This document shows positions 1 through 8,421 of a stretch of DNA of 64,000 nt, in pieces (the stretch's first letter is position 1; the number at the start of each line of letters is the position of its first letter). The position numbers and the translations under genes are program-made. Below the pieces are notes generated by a model that was not told the DNA's origin, made no database searches, and was given only the letters and a program-made list of their open reading frames with translations. Source of the stretch: Flavobacterium sp. 245 (GTDB lineage Bacteria > Bacteroidota > Bacteroidia > Flavobacteriales > Flavobacteriaceae); the NCBI RefSeq assembly GCF_004362055.1, contig NZ_SNXB01000005.1:62001-126000 (forward strand), given 5' to 3'.

Positions 1-374
1 TTACCTTCGCTTTTTGCAGAAACTAAGAATCCCAATTGCGGACCTGCTTCAGCTGTAAACTGCTTTGTAATGTAAAATTTTGCAAGAACAGGTACGTTAA
101 TATAATTCACTTTATTGTCGAAATCATCGCCAGCAAATTCAAGCTTTGCTCCTTGAGTAGAAAACAAAACCTCTGGCTGAATAGATAATCTCTCAATAAT
201 TTTAATCTCAGCAAAACCTCCAACCTGAAAGCCAACTAAAGATTTGGCATCCCAATAATCTCCGCCAGCAAAAGTTGTGATATTAAGGCCTCCTTTTATT
301 CCAAACCTAGTTTCCTGAGCATTACTAAATGCAAAAGCCATTAATGCAATGGCAGATAAAATAATTTTTTTCAT
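1..374 (-). CDS. PorT-family outer-membrane beta-barrel protein (3' end outside window)
   Basis: The N-terminal 124 codons are visible, starting at ATG 374 with a signal peptide (MKKIILSAIALMAFAFSNAQ), then repeated amphipathic beta strands of the OMP_b-brl/PorT-like type. It is a clear paralogue of the divergent gene at 792: both share GxKxGxN after the signal, an IQPExLxSTQGA motif and a PVxAKxYxTK...GPQxxFLxS block. Family members are small 8-10 stranded outer-membrane barrels of mostly unknown function. The 3' end is cut by the window edge, so length and C-terminal strand cannot be judged. A perfect promoter lies just upstream. Confidence 0.85.
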   Translation of the reverse strand, partial: MKKIILSAIALMAFAFSNAQETRFGIKGGLNITTFAGGDYWDAKSLVGFQVGGFAEIKIIERLSIQPEVLFSTQGAKLEFAGDDFDNKVNYINVPVLAKFYITKQFTAEAGPQLGFLVSAKSEG

Positions 375-405
375 TCTAATTTGTTTTGGGTTAAAATTTA
401 ATGAT

Positions 406-436
406 CAAATATAAAACTATCCCTACTAAAAATCAA
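406..436 (-). promoter_or_regulatory. Bacteroidota sigma promoter for the leftward OMP gene
   Basis: Read on the minus strand: TTG at 436-434, a 20 bp spacer, then TATATTTG (TAnnTTTG) at 413-406, about 32 bp before the ATG at 374. This matches the Bacteroidota -33/-7 consensus fully. The rest of the 417 bp divergent spacer (375-791) is very AT-rich. I see no equally good promoter for the rightward gene and no other feature in it. Confidence 0.7.
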
Positions 437-791
437 TTAGGTTTTTAACAAATAAATTAGTACTATAAGACCGCATGTCATTATTGTAAAAACATCTAAA
501 ATGTTTTTTTATTATTTCATTTTTAAAAAATTACCTATAAAGTAATATTAAGCCTATTAAATAATAATTGTAATCAATAATAAAACAACAAAACAAGACA
601 GAATTATACCACAAAAAACACACTGGTTTTCAAATATTTAACCAAACAAACATCTATCTAGGAACTGAAAAATCAAAAAAAAGTGAGAATTTTAATAATT
701 ATTTAAAGCGGGATATAAAACAATAAATGCTAAAAAATGTAGTTTTGAACTATAGATAACATATAAAATACCAATTTTTAAAAGACATTTT

Positions 792-1358
792 ATGAAGAAA
801 TTATTTTTAGCAGCTGTAATGTTCTTGGCGGCATCAACTGCAATACATGCACAATTATTAAAAATCGGGGTTAAGGCTGGGGTTAACTTCGCAAGTCAGC
901 CTGGTGATGCATCATTAAACGGTGTAGCATTTGATAAAGAGGGAATCACTAGCTTTCATGCAGGTCTTGTTGCCGAAGTAAAATTATTAGAAAAATTCGC
1001 GATTCAGCCAGAGCTTTTGTATTCTACACAAGGAGCAACTTATAAATTTGCCGACGCACAAGAAGACTTTAAAAATGAATTAGCTTATTTATCGATTCCT
1101 GTAATGGCAAAAATCTATATGACAAAATCACTAAGCTTAGAGGTTGGTCCACAAGCTTCATTTTTATTAAGTCAAAAAAATGACGTACGATTTGACGATG
1201 CCAACACATTTGATTTTGCTCTTAATGCGGGGTTGGGATTAAAACTTACAGAAAGTATTTTTCTTCAAGGGCGTTATAGTCTAGGATTAACAGACGCTTC
1301 TTCAAATGCAGATATTAGAAACTCAGTAGTGCAGCTTTCAGCTGGATTCATGTTCTAA
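792..1358 (+). CDS. PorT-family outer-membrane beta-barrel protein
   Basis: 188 residues. Signal peptide of about 20 residues ending AIHAQ, then a compact beta-barrel with alternating aromatic/hydrophobic strands and a C-terminal strand ending in Phe (QLSAGFMF), the usual signal for outer-membrane insertion. It is paralogous to the partial gene at 1-374, which is divergently transcribed across a 417 bp spacer. This looks like an old duplication followed by inversion or head-to-head placement. Precise function is unknown; family members include PorT-like proteins of type IX secretion, but short stand-alone barrels like this are usually uncharacterised. A good terminator follows. Confidence 0.85.
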   Translation: MKKLFLAAVMFLAASTAIHAQLLKIGVKAGVNFASQPGDASLNGVAFDKEGITSFHAGLVAEVKLLEKFAIQPELLYSTQGATYKFADAQEDFKNELAYLSIPVMAKIYMTKSLSLEVGPQASFLLSQKNDVRFDDANTFDFALNAGLGLKLTESIFLQGRYSLGLTDASSNADIRNSVVQLSAGFMF

Positions 1359-1380
1359 AAGAATATCACATACTTTTATA

Positions 1381-1413
1381 AAAACCGTTCTATTTATTAG
1401 AGCGGTTTTTTTT
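1381..1413 (+). terminator. Rho-independent terminator after the OMP gene
   Basis: AAACCGTTCTA pairs with TAGAGCGGTTT around a short AT loop, followed directly by a run of T. It begins 23 bp after the stop codon at 1358. Confidence 0.85.
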
Positions 1414-1490
1414 ATTTTTACATTCTTGTGAAATGTATTCAGTGAAATGTAAAATGAATTCAAATCACTTTAATAAAACTTAAATTACTT

Positions 1491-1904
1491 ATGAAAATCT
1501 GCATTATCAACGGACCCAATTTGAATCTTTTAGGAAAAAGAGAGCCGGAAGTTTACGGAAACCAAACTTTTGAAGATTATTTTGAAACGTTGAAACAGAA
1601 ATTTCCAAACATCGAACTTTCGTATTATCAAAGCAATATTGAAGGCGAATTGATTGGCAAAATTCAAGAAGTTGGTTTTTCCTTTGACGGAATTATTCTG
1701 AACGCCGGCGCTTACACACATACATCTATAGGTTTAGGCGATGCAATGAAAGCTGTAACAACTCCAGTTATTGAAGTTCATATTTCGAATACGTATGCAC
1801 GCGAAAGTTTTAGACATCAATCGTATCTATCTGGAAATGCCAAAGGTGTTATTTTAGGCTTTGGACTTAAAAGTTATGAATTGGCAATTCAATCTTTTTT
1901 ATAA
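1491..1904 (+). CDS. aroQ: type II 3-dehydroquinate dehydratase
   Basis: 137 residues, a little shorter than the usual 145-150 but complete. It catalyses the third step of the shikimate pathway, 3-dehydroquinate to 3-dehydroshikimate, as a cytosolic dodecamer. Visible hallmarks are the N-terminal INGPNLNLLGKREPEVYG loop with the catalytic Tyr and Arg region, GAYTHTSIG with its Asn/His neighbourhood, EVHISN, and RxSYLSGNAKGVILGFG near the C terminus. It is preceded by a terminator and followed by an intergenic repeat, so it is probably monocistronic. Confidence 0.96.
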   Translation: MKICIINGPNLNLLGKREPEVYGNQTFEDYFETLKQKFPNIELSYYQSNIEGELIGKIQEVGFSFDGIILNAGAYTHTSIGLGDAMKAVTTPVIEVHISNTYARESFRHQSYLSGNAKGVILGFGLKSYELAIQSFL

Positions 1905-1910
1905 ATATTG

Positions 1911-1974
1911 TCACCCTGAGCGAAGTCGAAGGGCACACCAACTGTGAAGGGCTTCGACTTCGCTCAGCCTGACA
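1911..1974. repeat. REP-like inverted repeat (CTGAGCGAAGTCGAAG family)
   Basis: The arms CTGAGCGAAGTCGAAG (1918-1933) and CTTCGACTTCGCTCAG (1953-1968) are perfect reverse complements around a 19 bp loop; imperfect pairing extends outward to GTCA..TGAC. It starts 6 bp after the aroQ stop codon and could act as a 3' hairpin. A half copy (CTTCGACTTGGCTCAGCCTGA) lies at about 4702-4722, so the element is dispersed. Confidence 0.85.
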
Positions 1975-2068
1975 AATGAATTAATCATTCAAATATAGAT
2001 TAGAATTTAACAAATTATTAATAGGCTCAGATTCAAGTTATTCTATTTTTGTAAGACAAACCACTTAC

Positions 2069-4558
2069 ATGAGAAACTATACTTTATTTGCCTTTTTATT
2101 TTTTTCTATTTCCAGCTTTTCTCAAATCAAAGGAACTATCACCGATGAAAAAGGGAATCCATTACCTTTTGTTTCTGTTTTTGAAGAAAACACTTATGCC
2201 GGAACCACCTCAAACGAACAGGGAAAATATCAGTTAAACGTAAAAGAACCTGGTAAAAACAAAATCATCTTTCAGTATCTCGGATTCAAAACACAAAAAA
2301 TCGCTGTTGCTTCTGATTCAAAAAACATCGTTTTAGATGTTAAAATGCTCGAGGAAAGTTTTGCTTTAAACGAAGTTGTAATTGATCCGAAAAATAATCC
2401 TGCCGATGCAATTATAAAAAGCGCCATAGCCAGCAAAAAAGATAATTCGGATAAAACTGGGCGCTATACTGCCGACTTTTATTCGAAAGGAATGTTTAAA
2501 GTGAAAGATCTTCCTAAAAAAATTCTTGGACAAAAAGTAGATCTTGGCGAGGATATGGCTTCTAACTTGGATTCGACTGGAACGGGAATTCTATATTTAT
2601 CTGAAACTATTTCGAAAATTACATTTGAAAAACCAGATAAATTAAAAGAAAAAATTATCGCATCTAAAATCTCTGGAAACAATAGAGGATACAGTTATAA
2701 CACTGCTGCTTTGTCGACTTATGATTTTTACGACAATACTTTAGATTTCGACATCAAACTCATCTCTCCTATTGCTGATAATGCTTTCAGTTATTATAAA
2801 TACAAGCTTGAGGGTACTTTTTTTGACGACAACAATCAGCAAATCAACAAAATAAAAGTTACTCCTAAACGAGACAAAGAACCCGTTTTTGAAGGTTACA
2901 TTTATATTGTTGACGATAGTTTTGCCATTTACGCAGTTGACCTTGATATAAAAGGTTACCGAATGAAAAACGAATTTACCGAAGTAATGAATCTAAAACA
3001 AAGCTTTAGTTACAACAAAGCTCAAAAAATTTGGTCAAAAAACGCGCAGTCGCTCTTTTTTAATGCGGGTATTTTTGGAATTAAATTTTCGGGAACATTT
3101 AATTATGTGTATTCTAATTATGAGTTTCCGGCCTCTTTTGAAAAGAAAACTTTTGGAAATGAAATCGTTGCTTTTGAACCAAATGCCAACAAAAAAGATG
3201 ATGCTTTCTGGAACCAAATTCGCCCTATTCCTTTAACAATCGAAGAAAGTACCGATTACACAAAAAAAGATAGTCTCCAAACGATTCGAAAATCAAGAAA
3301 ATATACCGATTCAATCGATGCTAAAAATAACAAGTTTAAAGTTTGGGATATTTTAATGGGTTACGATTACAAAAACACATTCGAGAAATACTCTTTCAAC
3401 TACAAAGGTTTATTAAACCTGAGTTCTTTAAGTTTTAATACCGTTCAAGGTTTCAATTTAGATTCTGGTTTTTCGTTTAGAAAATGGGATGAAGAAACTG
3501 GAAAAAGCACCTCGATAAGTACAACCTTCAATTATGGTTTTTCTGATGATCGTTTACGAGTGATTGGTGAATTCAGTCATCGATTCAACAACATCAATTA
3601 TGCATCCATCTGGGCTTCGGGCGGAACAAAAACTGCTCAATTCAATGGTGCCGAACCTATTACAAAATTCGTCAATTCGATAGCATCTTTATTTTTTAAA
3701 GATAATTATATGAAGCTTTACAATTTAGAATTTGCTCAGATTAATTATGGTCAAGATGTTGCAAATGGAATTAATTTGAATGCAAAAATTGCTTACGAAC
3801 AACGCAAACCTCTTTTCAATACTACTGACTATTCTTTCTTTAAAAAAGATGACATTTATTCATCCAATAACCCGTTGGCTCCAAATGATTTTACCACTCC
3901 AGCTTTTGATCCTCATCATGTATTCAAAACAGCAGTGACGGCGCGAATTAATTTTGGAAACAAATACATTTCTCGACCTGACGGAAGATTTAATGTTAAA
4001 AATGAAAGATACCCAACTGTTTATTTAGTTTTCGAAAAAGCCTTTGCCGCGAGTGAGAAAAAATATGAATTTGAAAGAGTCGGCGCTTCTGTTCTATATG
4101 ACTTATCGTTAGGGAATAAAGGAATTCTTGGAGCAAATTTCAGAGCTGGAAAATTCTTTAATGCCGAAAATATTGCTTTTATAGATTACAGACATTTTAA
4201 CGGAAATCAAACTCACATCGGCACAAGTGAACGCTATTTGAATGTTTTCAACTTAATGCCTTACTATTCCAATTCTACAAATGACAGTTACTTCGAAATG
4301 CATTTGGAGCATAACGATATGGGATTTGTAACCAATAAAATTCCATTAATCAATCTCCTGAAATCTACAATGAATATTGGGTTTCACACCTTAGCAATTC
4401 CAGACAGAAAACCTTATTCTGAATTTACTGTTGGTTTAGATAATCTAGGTTTTGGAAAATTTAAGATATTCCGAGTTGATTATGTTCATTCTTATCAAGG
4501 AGGCGTTCAGCAAAATGGCGTTGTGTTTGGGCTGAAGATTTTGAATGTTCTTAATTAA
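2069..4558 (+). CDS. DUF5686 / carboxypeptidase-like regulatory domain outer-membrane protein
   Basis: 829 residues. Signal peptide (ends SSFSQ), then a carboxypeptidase regulatory-like beta-sandwich at about 20-95 (GTITDEKGNPLPFVSVFEEN, the usual N-terminal module of Bacteroidota TonB-linked proteins). A long DUF5686 region follows with many aromatic-rich strands and a C-terminal barrel-like ending (VVFGLKILNVLN). No TonB plug is visible, so it is not a SusC-type receptor. Family members are predicted surface or outer-membrane proteins of unknown role. The gene stands alone: a repeat element precedes it and a convergent transporter follows. Confidence 0.85.
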   Translation: MRNYTLFAFLFFSISSFSQIKGTITDEKGNPLPFVSVFEENTYAGTTSNEQGKYQLNVKEPGKNKIIFQYLGFKTQKIAVASDSKNIVLDVKMLEESFALNEVVIDPKNNPADAIIKSAIASKKDNSDKTGRYTADFYSKGMFKVKDLPKKILGQKVDLGEDMASNLDSTGTGILYLSETISKITFEKPDKLKEKIIASKISGNNRGYSYNTAALSTYDFYDNTLDFDIKLISPIADNAFSYYKYKLEGTFFDDNNQQINKIKVTPKRDKEPVFEGYIYIVDDSFAIYAVDLDIKGYRMKNEFTEVMNLKQSFSYNKAQKIWSKNAQSLFFNAGIFGIKFSGTFNYVYSNYEFPASFEKKTFGNEIVAFEPNANKKDDAFWNQIRPIPLTIEESTDYTKKDSLQTIRKSRKYTDSIDAKNNKFKVWDILMGYDYKNTFEKYSFNYKGLLNLSSLSFNTVQGFNLDSGFSFRKWDEETGKSTSISTTFNYGFSDDRLRVIGEFSHRFNNINYASIWASGGTKTAQFNGAEPITKFVNSIASLFFKDNYMKLYNLEFAQINYGQDVANGINLNAKIAYEQRKPLFNTTDYSFFKKDDIYSSNNPLAPNDFTTPAFDPHHVFKTAVTARINFGNKYISRPDGRFNVKNERYPTVYLVFEKAFAASEKKYEFERVGASVLYDLSLGNKGILGANFRAGKFFNAENIAFIDYRHFNGNQTHIGTSERYLNVFNLMPYYSNSTNDSYFEMHLEHNDMGFVTNKIPLINLLKSTMNIGFHTLAIPDRKPYSEFTVGLDNLGFGKFKIFRVDYVHSYQGGVQQNGVVFGLKILNVLN

Positions 4559-4560
4559 GA

Positions 4561-4763
4561 TACTGAGGTTCTAAGATACTAAGATTCTAAGTTTTTTTCT
4601 TTTGAATCCTAAAAAAATCCGCTTAATCTGCAAAATCTGCCTAAAAACAGACTGCATTAAGCGGATCTTTTTATTTCGAAATTTGATATTCTTAGCGTGG
4701 GCTTCGACTTGGCTCAGCCTGAGAAAAAAGCTTAGAACCTCAGTACCTTAGAATCTTAGAATC
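4561..4763. repeat. composite intergenic inverted repeat with octamer units and an inner hairpin
   Basis: Left arm (4561-4591) is built of CTAAGATN octamers; right arm (4731-4763) is the inverse, about four units of CTTAGAAN, ending in a T run. Inside are a second hairpin, ATCCGCTTAAT (about 4618-4628) with ATTAAGCGGAT (about 4654-4664) followed by TTTTTATT, and a half copy of the CTGAGCGAAG element at about 4702-4722. It fills the spacer between convergent genes and could end transcription from both sides. Confidence 0.8.
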
Positions 4764-4768
4764 TTTTT

Positions 4769-5644
4769 TTAGTGATAATCATCTGGTTCAATATGAATCA
4801 AAACGTTTCCTAACTGTGGTATTTTTTCTTTTAAAGTGTCTTGCAACTTATGTGACAAATCATGCCCTTCTTTTACTGAAATACTAGCTGAAACAATTGC
4901 ATGTAAATCTACGTGATAACGCATTCCTGCTTTTCGGATAAAACATTTTTCAGTTCCAAGAATTCCAGGAACCGTCAGTGCTACAACACGAATTTCTTCT
5001 ACCAAATCGTCATTCAAATTTTCATCCATAATTTCGCCAAGTGCGGGTCTGAAAATTTTGTAACTGTTATATAAAATAAAAAAAGCAGCAAAAAGCGCAG
5101 CCCAATCATCTGCAGATTCGTACCCTTTTCCCATAATCAGCGCAATCGAAATTCCGATAAATGCTGCAACAGAAGTTATAGCATCACTACGATGATGCCA
5201 CGCGTCGGCTGCGAGAGAAGAACTATTTGTTTCTTTGCTTCGTTTCATAACCAAACGATACGAATATTCTTTCCATAAAATAATAGCTCCCAAAACATAT
5301 AGCGTCCAAGATTTTGGCAAATTATGAGACGATTGAATATTGGCAATACTTTCATAACCAATAATAGTTGCCGAAGTAATTAAAAACCCAACAACCAAAA
5401 AAGTAATTAAAGGTTCTGCACGTCCGTGACCATAAGGATGGTTTTCATCGGCCGGTTTATTAGAATATTTGATTCCGAATAAGACCAAACACGACGAAAA
5501 TATATCTGCTGTCGATTCGATCGCATCAGCAATCAAGGCGTATGAATTGCCAAAAAAACCTGCCAAACCTTTTATCAAGGCCAGGCAGGTGTTTCCAGCT
5601 ATACTGAATATAGTAGCTTTTACAGCTTTTTGTTCATCTGTCAT
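4769..5644 (-). CDS. cation diffusion facilitator (CDF) family transporter
   Basis: 291 residues, the normal length for FieF-type exporters. Six membrane segments in the first about 210 residues, then a cytosolic ferredoxin-like C-terminal domain with His-rich end (LIHIEPDDYH). Diagnostic motifs are NSYALIADAIESTADIFSS in TM2, HPYGHGRAEPL in the TM2-3 loop, and AADAWHHRSDA in TM5. It would export a divalent metal (Zn, Fe, Co or Mn) using the proton gradient. Glu43 occupies the place where many Zn transporters have His (E-x3-D47), so the metal cannot be assigned. It lies downstream of murA on the same strand, separated by an inverted repeat. Confidence 0.9.
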   Translation of the reverse strand: MTDEQKAVKATIFSIAGNTCLALIKGLAGFFGNSYALIADAIESTADIFSSCLVLFGIKYSNKPADENHPYGHGRAEPLITFLVVGFLITSATIIGYESIANIQSSHNLPKSWTLYVLGAIILWKEYSYRLVMKRSKETNSSSLAADAWHHRSDAITSVAAFIGISIALIMGKGYESADDWAALFAAFFILYNSYKIFRPALGEIMDENLNDDLVEEIRVVALTVPGILGTEKCFIRKAGMRYHVDLHAIVSASISVKEGHDLSHKLQDTLKEKIPQLGNVLIHIEPDDYH

Positions 5645-5661
5645 TTAGACTATTTTTTTTC

Positions 5662-5701
5662 GCCACGAGTTAATGAACTATTCAAATTAAAAACTCGTGG
5701 C
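5662..5701. repeat. inverted repeat between murA and the CDF gene
   Basis: GCCACGAGTT (5662-5671) pairs with AACTCGTGGC (5692-5701). On the minus strand the hairpin is followed by A, not T, so it is a poor terminator for murA; on the plus strand it is followed by T-rich sequence. The core GCCACGA also begins the intergenic sequence near 8243, so it may be another dispersed repeat. Confidence 0.6.
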
Positions 5702-5710
5702 AAATATTTT

Positions 5711-7024
5711 TTACGCTCTCACGATTTTTGCTCCAATAGCTCTCAAACGCTCATCGATACGCTCATATCCACGGTCGATTTGTTCGATATTTTGAATTGT
5801 ACTTGTTCCTTTTGCAGAAAGCGCCGCAATCAATAATGAGATTCCCGCACGAATATCCGGAGACGACATTGTAGTTGCTTTTAATTGAGATTCGAAATTA
5901 TGTCCCATAACCACCGCTCTATGCGGATCACACAACATAATTTTTGCTCCCATATCGATTAGTTTATCCACGAAGAACAAACGGCTTTCGAACATTTTTT
6001 GATGAATTAAAACATCACCTTTTGCCTGCGTTGCCACAACCAAAACAATACTTAACAAGTCAGGTGTAAATCCTGGCCATGGTGCATCGGCAATCGTTAA
6101 AATAGAACCGTCGATATCTGTTTTTACTTCATATCCATCTTTGTGAGCTGGAATATAAATATCGTCGTTACGTTTCTCGATCGTAATACCTAATTTTCTG
6201 AAAGTATTCGGAATCAACCCTAAGTTTTCCCAGCTTACATTTTTGATTGTGATTTCGCTTTTTGTCATAGCCGCAAGACCGATCCAAGAACCAATTTCGA
6301 TCATATCAGGAAGAATTCTGTGCTCGCATCCACCAAGGCTTTCAACACCTTCGATAGTCAATAAGTTAGATCCAACTCCTGTGATTTTAGCTCCCATAGA
6401 GTTCAACATTTTGCATAACTGCTGTAGGTAAGGCTCGCAAGCAGCGTTATAAACTGTAGTTTTACCTTTTGCCAAAACTGCAGCCATTACAATATTTGCT
6501 GTTCCAGTTACAGAAGCTTCGTCAAGAAGCATATCTGTTCCTTTAAGGCCTTCTTCAGGAGATTCTACTCCATAAAAGTGATCTTCTCTGTTGTATCTGA
6601 ATTTTGCTCCTAGGTTAATAAAACCTTCAAAGTGAGTATCTAATCTACGACGACCAATTTTGTCTCCACCTGGTTTTGGAATATATCCTTTTCCGAAACG
6701 AGCTAAAAGCGGTCCAACAATCATAATAGAACCACGAAGCGCTCCACCTTCTTTTTTGAAAGCTTCAGTTTCTAAATATCCAACATTAACCTCATCTGCC
6801 TGAAATGTAATTGATCCCGGCTCATTTCGTTGAATTTTCACCCCTAAATTACCCAACAAAGTGATTAATTTATTGATGTCTATAATATCAGGAATGTTAT
6901 TAATTTTTACTTTATCTCCTGTTAGAAGCACGGCACATAAAATTTGTAATGCCTCATTTTTTGCTCCTTGCGGAGTGATTTCTCCTTTTAAAGGAGTTCC
7001 TCCTTCGATTTTAAAAATTCCCAT
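5711..7024 (-). CDS. murA: UDP-N-acetylglucosamine 1-carboxyvinyltransferase
   Basis: 437 residues, full length. It transfers enolpyruvate from PEP to UDP-GlcNAc, the first committed step of peptidoglycan synthesis. Seen: GAKNEALQ with Lys22-Asn23, VGPLLARFGKG, RRLDTHFEGF, ATMSSPDIRAGISLL and the C-terminal ERIDERLRAIGAKI. The catalytic-loop position that is Cys115 in E. coli is Asp121 here (PKPGGDKIGRR), the substitution known to prevent fosfomycin alkylation in Mycobacterium and Chlamydia; intrinsic resistance is inferred. It is the third gene of a DUF493-DUF4290-murA set on the minus strand. Confidence 0.97.
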   Translation of the reverse strand: MGIFKIEGGTPLKGEITPQGAKNEALQILCAVLLTGDKVKINNIPDIIDINKLITLLGNLGVKIQRNEPGSITFQADEVNVGYLETEAFKKEGGALRGSIMIVGPLLARFGKGYIPKPGGDKIGRRRLDTHFEGFINLGAKFRYNREDHFYGVESPEEGLKGTDMLLDEASVTGTANIVMAAVLAKGKTTVYNAACEPYLQQLCKMLNSMGAKITGVGSNLLTIEGVESLGGCEHRILPDMIEIGSWIGLAAMTKSEITIKNVSWENLGLIPNTFRKLGITIEKRNDDIYIPAHKDGYEVKTDIDGSILTIADAPWPGFTPDLLSIVLVVATQAKGDVLIHQKMFESRLFFVDKLIDMGAKIMLCDPHRAVVMGHNFESQLKATTMSSPDIRAGISLLIAALSAKGTSTIQNIEQIDRGYERIDERLRAIGAKIVRA

Positions 7025-7040
7025 AGATCTCTTTTAAGTT

Positions 7041-7122
7041 TCTGAGATACTAAGACTCTAAGATTCTAAGTTTTTTTTTGAGAATAAAACCTCAGTATCT
7101 TAGAGTCTTAGCAACTTAGCAG
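7041..7122. repeat. octamer-unit inverted repeat between DUF4290 and murA
   Basis: Left arm (7041-7070) reads as three to four CTAAGANN octamers; right arm (7090-7122) as inverse units (CTTAGAGT, CTTAGCAA and similar) around a T-rich loop. Same family as the element at 4561-4763. It lies between two genes expected to be cotranscribed, so it would form a hairpin inside the mRNA. Confidence 0.75.
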
Positions 7123-7128
7123 CTTTCT

Positions 7129-7848
7129 TTATTTTTGATTATTGTTTTTTTGAAAAGGTTTTTTTCCGCCTTTATTATTGTTTTTGTTGCTTTGAATTTT
7201 TGCCTGTCCGCCTGGAGTGGTTTTGTTTGACACACGTTTATTGGTACGCATTAGGTCAGTTGTATTCAAAAGTTCCTCTGTACTTTGTAATAAATTGATC
7301 TTTCCGCCAGACAATTCAAATAAATGTTCAAAAATCACATCATCTTTTACAGTGTCTTTATTCCAACTCAAAAATGATTTTTTCATGTGGTTTGCAATGA
7401 CTAATACAAGCGCATTTTTCATTTCTCCATCTTCCCATTTATTAGCTACATCAATCATGTATTTGATGTTATTGCCATAAAATCTGTATTTTGGAAAGTT
7501 CTGCGGATATTGCAATACATCTGGTTTCAGTTCTAAAACCTCTCTTGACGGAATTGGATATGGTGATTCAACATTCAATTTAAAATCAGACATAATAAAA
7601 AGCTGATCCCATAATTTATGTTGAAAATCAGGAACATCACGCAAATGCGGATTCAAGCTTCCCATAACCTGAATGATGTATTTCGCCGCTTTGTTACGCG
7701 CTTCATCATCCTCAATTGCAGTAGCCTGATCAATCAGTTTTTGTAAATGACGACCATACTCCGGAATAATTAATCGCTGTCTTTCAGAATTGTATTCTAA
7801 ATTAAAAACAACGTCACTTGCGGCTTCTTTTTTATATTTTTCGATCAT
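7129..7848 (-). CDS. DUF4290 domain-containing protein
   Basis: 239 residues. The N-terminal about 180 residues match the Bacteroidota-specific DUF4290 family (LEYNSERQRLIIPEYGRHLQKLI, MGSLNPHLRDVPDF, YPIPSREVL). The last about 40 residues are a basic, Asn/Lys-rich low-complexity tail (KNNNKGGKKPFQKNNNQK) that could bind nucleic acid; that is inference. Function unknown. The gene sits 3 bp downstream of the DUF493 gene and upstream of murA, an arrangement I recognise as common in flavobacteria. Confidence 0.88.
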   Translation of the reverse strand: MIEKYKKEAASDVVFNLEYNSERQRLIIPEYGRHLQKLIDQATAIEDDEARNKAAKYIIQVMGSLNPHLRDVPDFQHKLWDQLFIMSDFKLNVESPYPIPSREVLELKPDVLQYPQNFPKYRFYGNNIKYMIDVANKWEDGEMKNALVLVIANHMKKSFLSWNKDTVKDDVIFEHLFELSGGKINLLQSTEELLNTTDLMRTNKRVSNKTTPGGQAKIQSNKNNNKGGKKPFQKNNNQK

Positions 7849-7851
7849 AAG

Positions 7852-8148
7852 TTATAATGAAACTATACCTTCTATTGTAGATACTTCTTTGTATTTACTA
7901 ATAACATCGTCTGAGCTATGCATGGTAACATCAACAGAAACGCTGGTAAATTTACCTGTTTTAGATTTTGTTGTTTTAATAACTGCGCCCATACGGTCAA
8001 AAGCTTTTTCAACACGCTCTACGTTATCTGCCACAGATGGCACAATAAACTTGTACAAATATTCTGCAGGCCAAGTATTTGCGTTATCAAGCTCTAATTT
8101 TAATCTTTCGTAAAATTCAGCTGTATTTTTTTCTTTATCGTTCTCCAT
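7852..8148 (-). CDS. DUF493 family protein (YbeD-like)
   Basis: 98 residues with the small ferredoxin/ACT-like fold pattern of DUF493: YLYKFIVPSVADNVERVEKAF followed by KTGKFTSVSVDVTMHSSDDVISKYKEVSTIEGIVSL. It is probably a small regulatory protein; E. coli YbeD has no settled function. First gene of the leftward DUF493-DUF4290-murA operon, with a TAnnTTTG promoter 20 bp upstream. Confidence 0.9.
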   Translation of the reverse strand: MENDKEKNTAEFYERLKLELDNANTWPAEYLYKFIVPSVADNVERVEKAFDRMGAVIKTTKSKTGKFTSVSVDVTMHSSDDVISKYKEVSTIEGIVSL

Positions 8149-8167
8149 TCGTAATTAAAAATAAACG

Positions 8168-8197
8168 CAAATATACGGTTTTGATTTCAGATTTCAG
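8168..8197 (-). promoter_or_regulatory. promoter of the DUF493-DUF4290-murA operon
   Basis: On the minus strand TATATTTG at 8175-8168 is a perfect -7 box, with a CTG (near TTG) at 8197-8195 after a 19 bp spacer. It overlaps a heptamer tandem repeat, so the -33 region has been captured by repeat sequence. Confidence 0.6.
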
Positions 8198-8217
8198 ATT
8201 TTAGATTTTAGATTTTT
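8183..8217. repeat. heptamer tandem repeat
   Basis: Five head-to-tail copies of a 7 bp unit: GATTTCA twice, GATTTTA twice, GATTTTT. It lies in the 273 bp spacer 8149-8421, which also holds a GCCACGAATTTCACGAATT direct repeat near 8243 and AAATTCGCAA repeats near 8330-8352. No further gene is seen there. Confidence 0.85.
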
Positions 8218-8421
8218 TCTATTGAGAACATAGCTGTTTTTTTGCCACGAATTTCACGAATTTACGCTAATTATATTACTGTAAATCTCTTCTTTAAATT
8301 TCACTAATTTTTTGATTGCTTTTAAAATTTAAATTCGCAAAAATTCGCAAAATTAATGGCAAACCTTTATATTTGAAATACTTTGCGCCTCTGCGACTTT
8401 GCGCGATTAAAACACATTACA

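Noticed and set aside
5630..5836. Rightward open frame across the CDF/murA spacer
   Set aside because: Antisense to the conserved ends of both genes; low-complexity translation.
4561..7122. CRISPR-like array from repeated CTAAGATT units
   Set aside because: Units are contiguous octamers without spacers and occur in inverted arms; no Cas gene is present.
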